Counted from the stretch's first letter, positions 47,301 through 53,700 are shown. The stretch: 64,000 nucleotides of DNA from Sarcophilus harrisii (GCF_902635505.1 NC_045429.1:133048804-133112803); one strand, 5' to 3'. Translations and numbers: made by a program. Notes: a model not told the origin generated them from the letters alone.

Positions 47301-50300
47301 TGAGAGTCCAATGAGGTTACTATCCCCCAGGCCTAGATTTCCAATAGAATGGGACCATTTACTGGGCATGGTCCTGAGCCAATCTTCAGTTCAATAGAGG
47401 TCAATAGAAATCTTGATCTCCAGCTTGGGCTAAGTAGGAGTGGTCCTGGAATTGCACATATTTAACTAGTCCCACCAAGATAAACAGAATAAAACCATTT
47501 ATCTTGATTCCCTGGGCTGGTCTTTTGCAGAGGGAAGGGTTCAATGAAACTCTCCTTCAAGTAGTTTCTATATCATGGCCCCTACTCCCCAAGTCAGAGA
47601 GAGAGAGAGAGTTTCGAGGCTCCCCTCGTCATATTGATTAAAAATTATTTTAGAAAACCCTGTTGTTCAAATTATAAGTCTCTCTACTTTATATTTACTG
47701 TTCCTTTCTGCTACTATGTGATATGTACATTTATAAATTTATAAACCCCCATCTGTTTGAAGTTACCAGTTTTATGTTATAGTGTTATTCTTTATTTTGT
47801 TAAATAAGTTTTTATTGACATATTCTGTCTCTTACATCACCACTGCATGCATGTATTCCTTCTTTGTCCCCTCCCAGAGAGCATTTAATTCTATATGACA
47901 CTTAGTATTTTTGGAGAGGAAAAAAAGGGAAAAAAAATTATTACAACTAATCAATACATTGAAAAAGTCCAAAAACATGTCATTTTGTAATACTTATGGA
48001 TCTTCTACCTTCATGAAAGGGTAGATTGAGAGTGTCTTCTTATATCTCTTCATTTGAGGCTCACTTGATCCTTATAATTTTGTTACATGTCCTTTTAAAT
48101 TTTTGTGTATGTCATTCATTTCAATTGTATATTATTCTCTTGACTCTGCCTACTTTATGTATCATCTATATATATCATGGATACTAAACCCTTATCAGAG
48201 AAAATTGATACAAAGATTTTTTTTTTTCATTTGACCACTTCCCTTCTTATCCCTGTGCAGATTCCCTCTTCTGTTGTAAACACTATATTATGTTCCTTTA
48301 GTTATTTTACTTTAATCTTTTTTTTTTTAAGTGTCTCTATTCCCACTGGTTTTCTTCCCTTCTCTCCTGATTCACTATTTTCATTTGCTATTCCCCCTTT
48401 CTCTCCTCCCCTTCAGCTAATCCTCTTCCTTAGTTTTGTTTGTTTGTTTGTTTTTGCTTAGGTAATTGGGGTTAAGTGACTTGCCCAGAGTCAGGGCTAG
48501 GAAGTGTTAAGTGTCTGGGCCTAATTTGAACTCAGGTTCTCCTGACTTCAGGACTGGTGCTATCTACTGTGCCACCTAGCTGCCCCCATTCCTTAGATTT
48601 TAAATTTAATTTTTTTTTATGTCCCTTTCCAGAAAGGATTTTTCTTACTCTCTTCATTATCTTCTTTCTATTTAGAACCTCATTCTCTGATTCATAATCC
48701 ATGTAGTTACCTCACTTCTCTTTTCTCAGTATTTTTCATAAAATCAGTCTTCCAAGATTTCCATTCTGAATTTTCTCTGCACTCTAGGTGTTTTATGCTA
48801 CTGTCTTATATGAGTTACTCCATGGATTCCCCTTTTCCATTGTACCTCACTCTTAGAACAATACCACTTATTGCAGTTGTCAGCCTCCTCTACCCTCTTC
48901 TGTACTCTGATTGATCTTTTTTCTACATTTGCTTGGAAATCTCTTCCTTGGGTTCATGCTTTTCTACTTCTCCAGGTGCCAGTTGCTCCCAGGAGTTCCA
49001 ACTCCCATCCTCCCAGAACTAACTTTCTCAGAACTTACTCTGATCCATTTCATTTACATTTTTTAAAAGGTATTTGGTAACCTGTAGATGAAATCCAGCA
49101 TTTCTCTTTATATCCAGTTGCTAAATAAAAACCCTAAGTTATATTTTTTCCTCCCAGTAAACTTTGCTCATTTTTTTCTGATTTTAGGGTGGTTTATGGT
49201 GTTTTGGAGGAAATGGACTTCCTTATGCTGAAAGTTTTGGTGAAGTTCCTTCGGCAACAGTAGAGATATTTTGTTTGGAGGCCTTACTGAAACATTCTGA
49301 GGTAACTAAACATTTAAAATTTCATTTAACATAAAAAATTCAAATCATATTCTTATATAAATTAAATTCTATAACAATGATTTTTAAACTTTTTCAACTT
49401 TGAGACTCATATTGTTTTCAGAAACTTTATTGAGCTATTCAAAGAAGGTTGGGCTGGTAGGTTATCATATGGTAACATGTAAAGTTTCCAACTGAATCAT
49501 ACTTTTTTTAGGGAATTTACAGAGTTGCTTCTTGGAACATTGACATTGCATTTTGAAAATCATGTTTGTTTAATATAACCCTTTTTTCCTGTCATGGGGT
49601 TAGGAGCTCAGCACAGAGTAGAGCAAGAATGTATATTTGGACATATAAGGAAACTTAGAAAAGCTAGCTTGAGTTTTGGTGGTTTAAAAATGGGGAATGA
49701 ATTGATCATGCTCTCTTTCTAGGATTCTTACTCATTTGAATTTTATGATCCAGATTATTAAGATTTGAATATTGAAAGGTAAAAGAAATGTCTTGAAGTC
49801 ATTCTGTAAAATTAGTGAGTAGTGGAGCTGGTTCAGTGTATGATGGGGGAGTGCAAATGAATTGTAGCATGAAGCAGTTTTTGTTCTGTTGTGCCCCATG
49901 TATCCTTTTCTTTTTAATTCTTCTTTGTTTGGCCCTCATCTTTCTCTTTTGTTGTACCTTGTGTCTTATTTTTAAACTTTAAATTACAATTGCAGTTCTG
50001 TTTTGTCTTTTTCTCGGATATTCCCTTCTTGATTTTTCCTTTGCCATTGTTTTGGGCTAGTTAGTGGAAGCTGTAGATGTAACTTAGCCTCCTAGTATTT
50101 AGGTTCAAAGTTGTTGTTGACACCTGACTATGCTTGTGTAGAAACAAGAGATAATCTTCTTCCATAGTGGAGACTTCAGGAATTAAATGGGGCTTTTACT
50201 AAGGTTGGAAAAGAACTTAGACTGAGAATCAACTGCAGAAACCAACTCACAACAAACTGCAGACACCACCTCACAACATAATTTGACATAGAAAGCAGTG

Positions 50301-50795
50301 TCCTAATTATTTAATCTAAATAAAATTCATAACAAAATGAAGATAGAATGTTGTTTATCACATATTTGTGGGATTTTTTTTTTTTTTTTTTAATGATTCT
50401 GACAGTAAGGAACATTTTTTTCTTCCACTTAGGTATGAAATTTGAATCTTTTTTCTTAGCTCAGGTCAAGTAATAAATGAAATGCAATGGTTTTCCAGGT
50501 TTGATGATTCATCTGGTCAGTTGCCTGTCCTTAGGATGGTTTTTATATGTGTACTGAAACTTAAATACTTAAATAATATGGTTAGGTCTGTATATTTTAT
50601 AGCATCCAAATTTAATACATTTTTTATGTTAGATTGCTACACATTGTGATAAAATTGAAGCAAATGGCGGCCTGCAACTACTCCAGAGGATATACCAACT
50701 TCACAATGACTGCCCTAAAATACAGAGAAGTATAGTTCGTATTATTGGAAATATGGCATTGCATGAGCATCTTCATTCAGCTATAGTCCATTCAG
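15321..50795 (+). CDS. SERAC1: SERAC1, N-terminal half in nine coding exons (3' part outside window)
   Basis: SERAC1 (serine active site containing 1) is, by family knowledge, a protein of the mitochondria/ER contact zone needed for phosphatidylglycerol remodelling and cholesterol handling; its loss causes MEGDEL syndrome in humans. Exons at 15321, 16214, 16735, 24674, 32242, 33828, 41617, 49188 and 50633 join in phase into 1015 nt (338 codons plus one base), about half of the roughly 654-residue human protein. Seen here: a hydrophobic, likely membrane segment at residues 35-54, then a helical, armadillo-like region that includes the conserved block [20 protein letters not shown]. The GXSXG lipase domain lies beyond the right edge. 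All junctions follow GT/AG. Confidence 0.97.
15412..16213. other. SERAC1 intron 2, no feature recognised
   Basis: AT-rich intronic sequence without a confident repeat or coding signal. Confidence 0.45.
16214..16250 (+). CDS. SERAC1: SERAC1 exon 3 (residues 31-42)
   Basis: This 37-nt exon lies between TTCTTAAAG and GTAAGT and reads [13 protein letters not shown], the first half of the predicted membrane segment. It is too short to show as an open reading frame and was found from its splice sites and phase. Confidence 0.95.
16398..16545 (-). repeat. tRNA-derived marsupial SINE, antisense
   Basis: The plus strand reads 'gctgaggcaattgggattaa', 'cagggtcacacaactagga' and 'gaactcaggtcctcctgac', the reverse of the SINE at 3958. 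It lies in SERAC1 intron 3. The open frame over it is not a gene. Confidence 0.82.
16735..16871 (+). CDS. SERAC1: SERAC1 exon 4 (residues 43-89), tandem NAGNAG acceptor
   Basis: It reads [20 protein letters not shown] followed by [19 protein letters not shown] and ends before donor GTAAGT. It completes the hydrophobic segment and starts the soluble part. The acceptor is TTTTAAGAAG: splicing after the first AAG starts the exon at 16735 and keeps the human length, while splicing after the second (16738) drops one Ser in frame. Confidence 0.95.
16872..17770. other. SERAC1 intron 4, left part
   Basis: Mostly unassigned. A decayed MIR-like piece lies at about 17405-17525 ('ggagaacttaagtgatttgc'). 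The open frame at 17224-17436 has no recognisable feature. Confidence 0.4.
17786..19652 (+). repeat. Older L1, 1.87 kb, ORF2 3' part and 3'UTR
   Basis: ORF2 remnants in order: [15 protein letters not shown]-like (about 17865), a LPDLKL-like motif (about 18225), [20 protein letters not shown] with RYHF (18830-18900), [16 protein letters not shown] and a GTL...[10 protein letters not shown] block (18910-19020), then the C-terminal region. Flanks carry the 15-bp duplication GAAACTGCAAATCTA at 17771-17785 and 19653-19667. It has frame breaks and comes from a different subfamily than the 4375 copy. Confidence 0.88.
19720..20240 (-). repeat. Old L1 fragment, antisense, with GT microsatellite
   Basis: Signposts are 'gtaagtctttccatgttttt', 'agaatagtattccgtta' and 'cattccccaattgatggg', the reverse of the ORF2 C-terminal coding region. 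A (GT)n run lies at about 19762-19780 and a T run at 20223-20242. Confidence 0.7.
20460..22595 (-). repeat. Old L1, about 2.1 kb, antisense, ORF2 RT-to-3'UTR
   Basis: From the 3'UTR ('ttttacaattacatgtaaaa') at 20475 it passes through the C-terminal ORF2 reverse complement ('agtagtattccattatattc', 'tttcccacatcctctccaac') to upstream ORF2 ('gatgattacagctttatgat' near 21890; 'gataatggacaccttagctt' near 22493). A G run lies at about 22200-22209. Many changes mark it as old. Open frames over it are fossil L1 in the wrong sense. Confidence 0.8.
22596..23340 (-). repeat. L1 3' end, antisense, second marsupial subfamily
   Basis: It has a distinct 3'UTR ('cccatgcctgggtaatttt', 'gatggcaagcagtcctat', 'agaattggattcagaaggta') followed by the ORF2 C-terminus in reverse (reading [40 protein letters not shown]). 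It lies next to the older L1 on its left. Confidence 0.85.
23395..23540 (+). repeat. Decayed tRNA-derived/MIR-type SINE
   Basis: 'ccagtggatggaatgctgga', 'gacttaggaagacctgtg' and 'gtgtggccatgggaaag' match a diverged SINE head and middle. Confidence 0.5.
23547..23833 (+). pseudogene. 7SL (SRP) RNA retropseudogene, about full length
   Basis: The sequence follows 7SL RNA from end to end: 'gccacagtggtacacacctg' and 'taatgccaactacctagaag' (Alu domain), 'gggctatgctaatcaggtgt', 'ggaccaccaaattgcctaag' and 'atggagcagatcaaagttcc' (S domain), and the closing 3' Alu-domain part ('ttggtagtggaattggactt'). The S domain is present, so this is a copy of the RNA itself, not an Alu-like SINE. Many substitutions argue against a working gene. 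Confidence 0.88.
24325..24430 (+). repeat. L2 3'-end fragment
   Basis: 'agatcataagctccttgaga', 'tagcattgtgctttgcatat' and 'atatatttattgaat' match the L2 3' end. It lies 244 bp upstream of SERAC1 exon 5. Confidence 0.65.
24674..24763 (+). CDS. SERAC1: SERAC1 exon 5 (residues 89-119)
   Basis: Acceptor TTTCATTCAG and donor GTATGT bracket 90 nt that read [20 protein letters not shown] followed by AKLFRNPFD. The [19 protein letters not shown] pattern matches the family. Confidence 0.96.
24764..25739. other. SERAC1 intron 5, left part
   Basis: Unassigned AT-rich sequence with a T run at about 25311-25329 and a short (ATAG)n microsatellite near 25461-25477. No coding signal. Confidence 0.45.
25740..26920 (+). 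repeat. Probable L2, 5'/early ORF2 part, split by a CORE-SINE
   Basis: CT-rich, L2-like signposts in sense: 'actgtaatctccaagccctt', 'cttgccatctgtcactattt' and 'atctcccccattcttaaaga' (compare L2 'gtctcccccatcctt'). The SINE at 26240-26495 interrupts it. Divergence is high, so the boundaries are rough. Confidence 0.5.
26240..26495 (+). repeat. CORE-SINE (THER/MON type)
   Basis: Head 'ggaggcagataagtggagaa' and 'ggttcaaattcagtttcaga', then tail 'cccagggtggcggtgtgagg' and 'tttgcaaagtgctcatt'. It sits inside the probable L2. Confidence 0.7.
27500..29940 (-). repeat. Probable L1 5' half (ORF1-like and 5'UTR), split by an L1
   Basis: This block resembles 12690-15060 in composition and order: an A/G-rich coiled-coil-like antisense frame, then a GC-richer right end (29400-29900) like a LINE 5'UTR. 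The L1 at 27937-28870 is cleanly inserted in it. Assignment to L1 ORF1 is an inference. Confidence 0.4.
27937..28870 (-). repeat. L1 3' end, antisense, 0.93 kb, intact target duplication
   Basis: 3'UTR 'catttgcatgggtaaatttt', ORF2 C-terminus in reverse, and upstream sequence encoding GCW/HCW-type residues. It is flanked by the 17-bp duplication GATCTGTTGTTTTTCTT at 27920-27936 and 28871-28887. It comes from the subfamily with the 'gcatgggtaa...ttttcaacattgac' 3'UTR. Confidence 0.92.
30150..30480 (+). repeat. L2 ORF2 3' part
   Basis: 'gtgaacctagaatgccctct' and 'catcaaagtctaaattgggt' match the L2 reading 'gcctggaatgc...' and 'ttcaaagctcagct'. It is old. Confidence 0.6.
30545..30755 (+). repeat. 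MIR fragment
   Basis: 'gataagcatgctgtaag', 'cttggttgcatagctattaa' and 'atggcagagctagaactggc' match the MIR body. Confidence 0.65.
30757..31318. mobile_element. Possible LTR-like element with a 30-base G run (unassigned)
   Basis: Between a MIR and unique sequence lies a block that starts TGCCGGAGAAACTGAAGC and ends GGAAACTGAGGCATTACA. These TG/CA ends, and GC content different from the surroundings, suggest a solo LTR. No clean target duplication was found, so the call is weak. A homopolymer of about 30 G starts near 30920. Confidence 0.3.
31550..31650 (+). repeat. L2 3'-end fragment (decayed)
   Basis: 'tacctccttgaagacaagga' resembles the L2 'taagctccttgagggcaggga' block. Confidence 0.45.
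31812..32075 (+). repeat. Long-type tRNA-derived marsupial SINE
   Basis: 'ggacagttagttggcacaat', 'gtcagctgtgtgattctggc', 'ggagaaggaaatagtaaacc', 'tggcaagaaaacctcaaatg' and 'agagtcagatacgactgaa' cover the whole long variant. It ends 166 bp before SERAC1 exon 6. Confidence 0.85.
32242..32373 (+). CDS. SERAC1: SERAC1 exon 6 (residues 119-163)
   Basis: Acceptor TTTTGCAAAG, 132 nt, donor GTAACA. It reads [20 protein letters not shown] then [20 protein letters not shown] and YWH. The DHE..LWLL.KSKSDDK..RL.AV.EM pattern is conserved and looks like one armadillo-type helical repeat. Confidence 0.97.
32374..33827. other. SERAC1 intron 6
   Basis: Mostly unique AT-rich intron sequence. A MIR-like SINE piece at about 33170-33345 ('ttgtccaacccaatacttta', 'gaacccaaagctcctgattc') is the only repeat I can name. 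Confidence 0.5.
33828..33949 (+). CDS. SERAC1: SERAC1 exon 7 (residues 163-203)
   Basis: Acceptor TTTTACCATAG, 122 nt, donor GTAAGT. It reads [20 protein letters not shown] then [20 protein letters not shown]. The proline run PPPHLP marks a loop between helical repeats. Confidence 0.96.
34100..35214. other. SERAC1 intron 7, left part
   Basis: A short antisense L2 3' end lies at about 34120-34240 ('gacactagggatacaaaggc'). The rest is AT-rich and unassigned. Confidence 0.4.
35215..35530 (+). repeat. Two L2 fragments (3' end, then an ORF2 piece)
   Basis: 35215-35345 reads as the L2 3' end ('tgtaaattccttgaaaatag', 'tagtagacatttaatattta'). 35390-35530 reads as ORF2 ('tgctcataaatcttcagtga'). The order is reversed relative to L2, so these are two separate copies. 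Confidence 0.5.
35690..35800 (-). repeat. L2 3'-end fragment, antisense
   Basis: 'cttgccttcatggagtttat' after 'attagggaaacaaaaataga' is the reverse of the L2 3' end. Confidence 0.5.
36128..36553 (+). repeat. L1 3'UTR inserted in the L2
   Basis: 'gatcaattctggtggacatg', 'gagagaactgtgggaactga', 'aagggagggcatggagaaat' and 'catgcatgtggtttgaaaaa', then an A tail. The host L2 resumes with 'tagtgattttttaattgcca'. Flanks share 'tagtgat'-like bases (ATAACAGTGAT against ATTATAGTGAT), an eroded target duplication. Confidence 0.8.
36873..37250 (-). repeat. Old L1 3' end, antisense, inserted in the L2 RT codons
   Basis: 'ttttccaattacatgtaaga' and 'gttgcaaaagaaaacagaca' are an L1 3'UTR in reverse. The 14-bp flank ATG(T/C)TGATGATTTT occurs at 36859-36872 and 37251-37264 with one mismatch. 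It is older than the neighbouring insertions. Confidence 0.85.
37445..37758. mobile_element. Non-autonomous hAT-type DNA transposon holding a SINE
   Basis: The left end CAGAGGTTCTTCAACTTT and the reverse complement of the right end, CAAAGTTTCTTAAATC, form imperfect terminal inverted repeats of hAT type. They are flanked by 8-bp direct repeats TTGTAGAG (37437-37444) and CTATAGAG (37759-37766), 6 of 8 matching. The L2 reads straight across ('ctattattgtagag' / 'aacatcaccatcc'). The body has 'gagacccctttttgtctgag', and there is no transposase. Confidence 0.72.
37613..37735 (-). repeat. tRNA-derived SINE inside the hAT element
   Basis: 'gctgaggcagttggggttaa', 'cccagggtcacacagcagga' and 'gggtcctcctgacttcaggg' are the reverse of the WSINE/Mar consensus, with the tRNA head cut short. 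Confidence 0.82.
38316..39507 (-). repeat. L1 3' end, antisense, with microsatellite tail, itself split by an L1
   Basis: It starts with (TCTG)n(TC)n and a T run at 38316-38358, then the 3'UTR ('atgtgcatgggtaatttttc'), ORF2 C-terminus and upstream sequence up to 'caatgtatcagggtcccac'. It is flanked by CTTTAAGTCT at 38306-38315 and 39508-39517. The L1 at 38509-38822 interrupts it. Confidence 0.88.
38509..38822 (-). repeat. Youngest L1 in the nest (3'UTR only)
   Basis: 'taactttacagcattaacaa', 'gatggcaggatgaccagtag' and 'gtacaaaaagaatcagactc' match the young subfamily of 4375 and 11493. The perfect 14-bp duplication TGTTAAAGTATATG lies at 38495-38508 and 38823-38836. Confidence 0.93.
39930..41130 (-). 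repeat. Old L1 fragments, antisense (two copies)
   Basis: 39930-40160 ('agccattcctcaattgatag') and 40220-41130 (3'UTR at 40240, then 'aggcattccccagttgatag' and 'agtggtattatgtcaaaggg') are ORF2 C-terminus in reverse. Both are heavily diverged. Two A-rich tracts lie near 40394-40440. Confidence 0.7.
41131..41616. other. SERAC1 intron 7, right end
   Basis: More decayed L1-like sequence (41330-41470, 'cctttgactatttatgtatt') with a TATA microsatellite at about 41427-41449, then unique sequence into the exon 8 acceptor. Confidence 0.4.
41617..41745 (+). CDS. SERAC1: SERAC1 exon 8 (residues 204-246)
   Basis: Acceptor TTTATTTCAG, 129 nt, phase 0 at both ends, donor GTAAAT. It reads [20 protein letters not shown] then [20 protein letters not shown] and AQK, a very conserved stretch. 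Skipping this exon would keep the frame. Confidence 0.97.
42372..42650 (+). repeat. Long-type tRNA-derived marsupial SINE (diverged)
   Basis: 'taggcaactagatagcacag', 'gtctgaagtcaagaagactc', 'ggaaaaggaaatggtaaatc' and 'gatcacaaagagtcagccat' follow the long variant through to its 3' end. Confidence 0.78.
42945..43470 (-). repeat. Old L1 fragment, antisense
   Basis: 'catcagttcatgttagtctc', 'gttactacaaaaagtgctac' and 'cagaatggttggaccagctc' are the reverse of the ORF2 C-terminus, strongly diverged. Confidence 0.65.
43640..43885 (+). repeat. CORE-SINE/MIR (THER type)
   Basis: 'gcctcagtttcctcatctgt', 'attgttgtgaaaatcaaata', 'aagcacttagcatagtgcct' and 'taagtgctatttaaatgtta' are the full MIR/THER 3' body. 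Confidence 0.78.
44078..44100 (+). repeat. Homopolymer G run
   Basis: About 18 G after 'ctcttat' in SERAC1 intron 8. This is an unstable site, and its length is likely to vary or be misread. Confidence 0.8.
44155..45440 (-). repeat. L2 LINE, antisense, split by an L1
   Basis: Reverse L2 order: 'tagtgcctactctgtttcag' (3' end), 'ctacactcatggagcttata', 'gaaggaggtggtatttgagt', 'gaggagccactgaaacttct', 'gtggcatggtcagatctttg' and 'agaaaggattggag'. It resumes after the L1 with 'cagaatcaaccaaacttggc'. The L1 at 44968-45329 splits it. Confidence 0.72.
44968..45329 (+). repeat. L1 3'UTR inserted in the L2
   Basis: 'gggactgaatgtggatcac', 'cttgtgcagcatgataaatg', 'tatctaggggaggaggatgg' and an A tail. The 13-bp duplication GAAAGAGTGGCTG lies at 44955-44967 and 45330-45342. 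Confidence 0.9.
45880..46270 (-). repeat. L2 3'-end fragment, antisense
   Basis: 'gtccattatgtgtaaaactc', 'tggtgcttgagcggagtctg' and 'ccaagcatggggacacccag' are L2 in reverse. A short TATATA/CACA stretch lies at about 45989-46005. Confidence 0.6.
46560..46681 (-). repeat. L1 3'UTR stub, antisense, ending in a C run
   Basis: (TTA)n, 'agctttttatttacaagtta' and 'catgggtaattttacagcat', then a run of about 18 C at 46663-46680 in the C-rich part of the L1 3'UTR. Confidence 0.8.
46796..47631 (-). mobile_element. Solo LTR of an endogenous retrovirus (836 bp)
   Basis: The ends are TGATGAGG...CCTCGTCA, a TG/CA inverted pair, flanked by the 4-bp direct repeat TATT (46792-46795 and 47632-47635), as in class I (gamma-like) elements. 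A polyadenylation signal on the minus strand (reverse of TTTATT, about 46894) sets the orientation. No internal region is present, so this is a recombined solo LTR, a fossil. Confidence 0.85.
47790..48175 (-). repeat. Probable old LINE 3' end, antisense
   Basis: 'aataagtttttattgacata', 'tcttacatcaccactgcatg' and 'gtccaaaaacatgtcatttt' have the layout of an L1-type 3'UTR in reverse, but I could not match a subfamily. Confidence 0.4.
48434..48588 (-). repeat. tRNA-derived SINE, antisense, with target duplication
   Basis: 'ggtaattggggttaagtgac', 'gaactcaggttctcctgac' and 'gccacctagctgcccc' run to the intact head. The 8-bp flank TTCCTTAG is at 48426-48433 and 48589-48596. Confidence 0.85.
48597..49187. 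other. SERAC1 intron 8, right end
   Basis: CT-rich sequence that might be a very decayed LINE. Nothing can be named. It runs into the exon 9 acceptor at 49187. Confidence 0.35.
49188..49301 (+). CDS. SERAC1: SERAC1 exon 9 (residues 247-284)
   Basis: Acceptor TTCTGATTTTAG, 114 nt, phase 0 at both ends, donor GTAACT. It reads [20 protein letters not shown] then [18 protein letters not shown], nearly identical to the human sequence as recalled. Confidence 0.97.
49302..50632. other. SERAC1 intron 9, no feature recognised
   Basis: AT-rich unique intron sequence with a T run at about 50376-50391. No repeat family or coding signal was recognised. Confidence 0.45.
50633..50795 (+). CDS. SERAC1: SERAC1 exon 10 (residues 285-339), last exon in window
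   Basis: Acceptor TTTTATGTTAG, 163 nt, donor GTAACA. It reads [20 protein letters not shown] then [20 protein letters not shown] and [14 protein letters not shown], ending with one base of a Gly codon. The next exon should start with a WVSIMAEAMK-like sequence; I could not find it before 64000, so it lies outside. Confidence 0.97.
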
Positions 50796-51479
50796 GTAAC
50801 AAGTTAATATATTTAAGTATTCTAGGTTTGGAAGTGTTTTTTAATTGCATTATGATTTTAAAAGATAATTAAAATTGATAATAGGAAGTTTAATTGTATA
50901 TCTTGAAGCCTAAGACATTCTTCTTAGGATAAAGCTATTGATACTTTGAGTTTCTTAGGTAGATTTGGAAGTATAATTCTCAGGCTTATGTTCTTAATTT
51001 CATCAATTTATTGTTATGTGCTTTTTGCTAAAGTTCTAACTTCTAATATTTCATGAGACATGGGAGTGATGCTGAGTTCTTTTGAGCATGTATGCAGTTA
51101 ATAGACTTTTGGTTTGTTGTCTGAGGACCATCCTTGCTAAAGTTGTAGAGGCTCTTTTCATAAGAATTCCCCCCTGCTCCCCCCAAAAAAACTAAAAAAA
51201 CTACCACCAACAAACAACTAGATATCCTCTGCCAAAGTTGAAGAACCTTAAATAAACATTCAAAGCTGAAGTGTCAACATATTTTGAAATAGGTCATTAA
51301 TAACATGCAGTAATTTCTTACTTGAGCAAAGCAAAATTTATTAATTTTATTATTTTATTAAATAGCAAACCTATTAGAGGATTGACTATAAGTCTATGAA
51401 TTATTGTGGGTACTGCAGTTGGTCAAATCATCTACTAAATCACCATGAGAATGATGATTGTATCAGTACAAATACAAAT

Positions 51480-52208
51480 GAAATCACATCCTTGAAATAT
51501 GATTGATAGAGGTGCTTTATTTTGGTTCTCTAGAAGGCTATACATTATGAATTATTTCTTTTCCTTTCCATTTCTGGTTTAGTAACTACTTTATTAGTTT
51601 TTCCTTGAAGTTTATATGCTATTTTCAAAATTGCTGTGTTAATATCTTTAAGGATTTGGGATATTAGAAAGTATCCTTTCATTTTTTTCTTATTTAACAA
51701 AATAAAAAACCAATATTTCACAGTTTTTTTTTTCTATTGATTACTCCTTACTAGATTGCCTGTAAGTTTACACACTATGATTTTATTTTTATTTTTCATT
51801 TGTTTTATATATTTTTACTTTTCTGAATAGGAAAGGTATTTTTGGGTAAGTTGAAATTACATCCTTGAAATATGATTTACAGAGGTGCTATATTTTGATT
51901 CTCTAGAAAGCTATATATTTTGAATTGTGTCTCTTTTCCTTTCCATTTCTGATTTAGTGTCTACTTTATTAGTTTTTCCTTGACGTTTATGTGCAATTTT
52001 CAAAATTATTAGTTGTTGGTGTTGTTGTGAAGAATTTGGGATATTGGAAGGTATTCTTTCATCTTTTTTCTTACTTATTTAACAAAATAAAAAACTTTAA
52101 TATTTGACTGTTTGTTTTTTTCCTATTGATTACAACTTACTAGATTTCCTGTAAGCTTTACACACTATGATTTTAAATATATTTCTTTAAGGTACTTTTG
52201 GGTATAAT
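51480..52208 (+). repeat. Tandem duplication, two units of about 370 and 355 bp
   Basis: Unit 1 (51480-51852) and unit 2 (51853 to about 52208) share, in the same order, 'acatccttgaaatatgat', 'ctctagaa.gctata.att', 'tttatt.gtttttccttga', 'atttaacaaaataaaaaa', 'ttacacactatgatttta' and 'ggta.ttttgggta'. They differ by scattered changes and small indels. Unit 2 stops where an LTR-like element begins. Confidence 0.88.
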
Positions 52209-52740
52209 GTTCTGGTTAGCTCTCTGGAGGTCCTCCAAATGGACCTTGGTTTCAGCAGAATAATCACCACAAGAATAGTCAGGAATAAAATCCAAAGTCT
52301 TTATTATCTCCTTCACACTCTGTCTTCTTTGCCTGGGGCCAGGCTAGCTTTCTGGGGGACCTGCAGATGAGCCTTGATCTTAGTGAAGGAATGCAAGGAG
52401 GCAGGAGAGCCACCAGGATGGTGGGAGATAGAATGTCTTTCTTTGGGTCCTTGTTGGCCCTTATATTTAATAACCTCATTACAGCATACTGATTATGTGT
52501 GAACTTAGAAAACCATTACATCACTATGCTAAGTACTAAGTGTATATGTAAACTAGATAACCATTATCTCATCAATTCCTCTGAATTAACACCTTGTTTC
52601 AAGTATACTTTTCCAGAGTTCTGGCTCTCTATATTTGGGATTAAGTTTAATAGATGATATAGTTAGATAGTAAATATTTGCTGGTAGTTCATACAATTAA
52701 CTCAAGCTATTCATAGCAATAAAATTATTTTTTTGTAACA
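52209..52740 (-). mobile_element. Endogenous retrovirus LTR, copy A (fossil)
   Basis: Shares a collinear series with 55483-55935: 'ctttattatctcc', 'ggggccaggctagctttct' against 'ggggcctagttagctttct', and 'ttgtttcaag'. GC-rich blocks and a minus-strand AATAAA (reverse of 'tttatt' at about 52299) fit an LTR read on the minus strand. The left edge is set by the break in the tandem repeat; the right edge is approximate. Confidence 0.6.
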
Positions 52741-52814
52741 AGGAGACCACAAGATGAGAAATGTTAAGGCTAATAATCATCTGTCAAATTGTATTGGGAC
52801 CATTTACCTACTAC

Positions 52815-53700
52815 CTTTAGGCAGTGAATTACTTAGCATTTTTTAAGTGCCAACTTTGTGCCAGGCATTGGAAATAAAAAGGAAGGGGAAAAAAATAGTC
52901 CCTATCTTTGGGAGCTCACAATCTAATGGGGGAGACAAAAAAATTTGTGCAAACAAGCTAAATATAGAATAAGTAGGAAACCATCAACGGGGGGTGGAGG
53001 GGGGAGGGAAGCACCAAAATTAAGAGGCATTAGGAAAAGCCTACTATAAAAATAAAAAGTTGGGTTTTTGTTGGAACATAAGGAATCTAGAGAAGCTAGG
53101 AGGCGCATGAAGAAGAAGAGCATTTAAGGTATCAGGAATAGCAGAGGAAATGTCCAGAGCCAAGAGATGGAGTATCTTGTTTGGGAAACAGCAAAGAAGT
53201 CACTATCACTTGATTGAAGAGTATGTGGAGGATAAAAGGTATAGGAAGATTGAAAAGGAGTACCTGTGTTTTAGAAAGATCACTGGGCAGCTAAATAGAG
53301 AAGGAATGGACTGGAGAGGGGAAAGACTTGTGATAGTTTGGTAATCTGATCAACCAAAAGGCTAGATAGTCTCAGATTTCAGGCTTGGGGTATGGGAAGA
53401 CAGTGCTGTCTAGATTGTAATGGGCGAATTTACAGGGAATGATAAGGAACTCAGTTTTGGACATCTAGTTCAAGATATCTGAAAGGCAACTGGAGATTTG
53501 AGACTGGCAGAGGGGTTATGAAGGGTAAGTAGATATGAAAGTTACCAGCGTAAAGATATTTAAATCCATGGGAACTGATAAGGTCATGAAGTGAAATGGT
53601 ACAGAGAGAGAGAAAGGTCCCACACAAGAGTCGTGTGTGATAGCCACACTTATTGGGTATGACCTAGATACAGATGCATTGAAAGGACCATATAGTAGTT
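52815..53700 (-). repeat. L2 LINE fragment, antisense
   Basis: 'aagtgccaactttgtgccag', 'ttgggagctcacaatctaat', 'ggacatctagttcaagatat', 'aatccatgggaactgataag' and 'cacaagagtcgtgtgtgata' follow reverse L2 from the 3' end into ORF2. One open frame over it (53150-53344) is chance. Confidence 0.72.
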
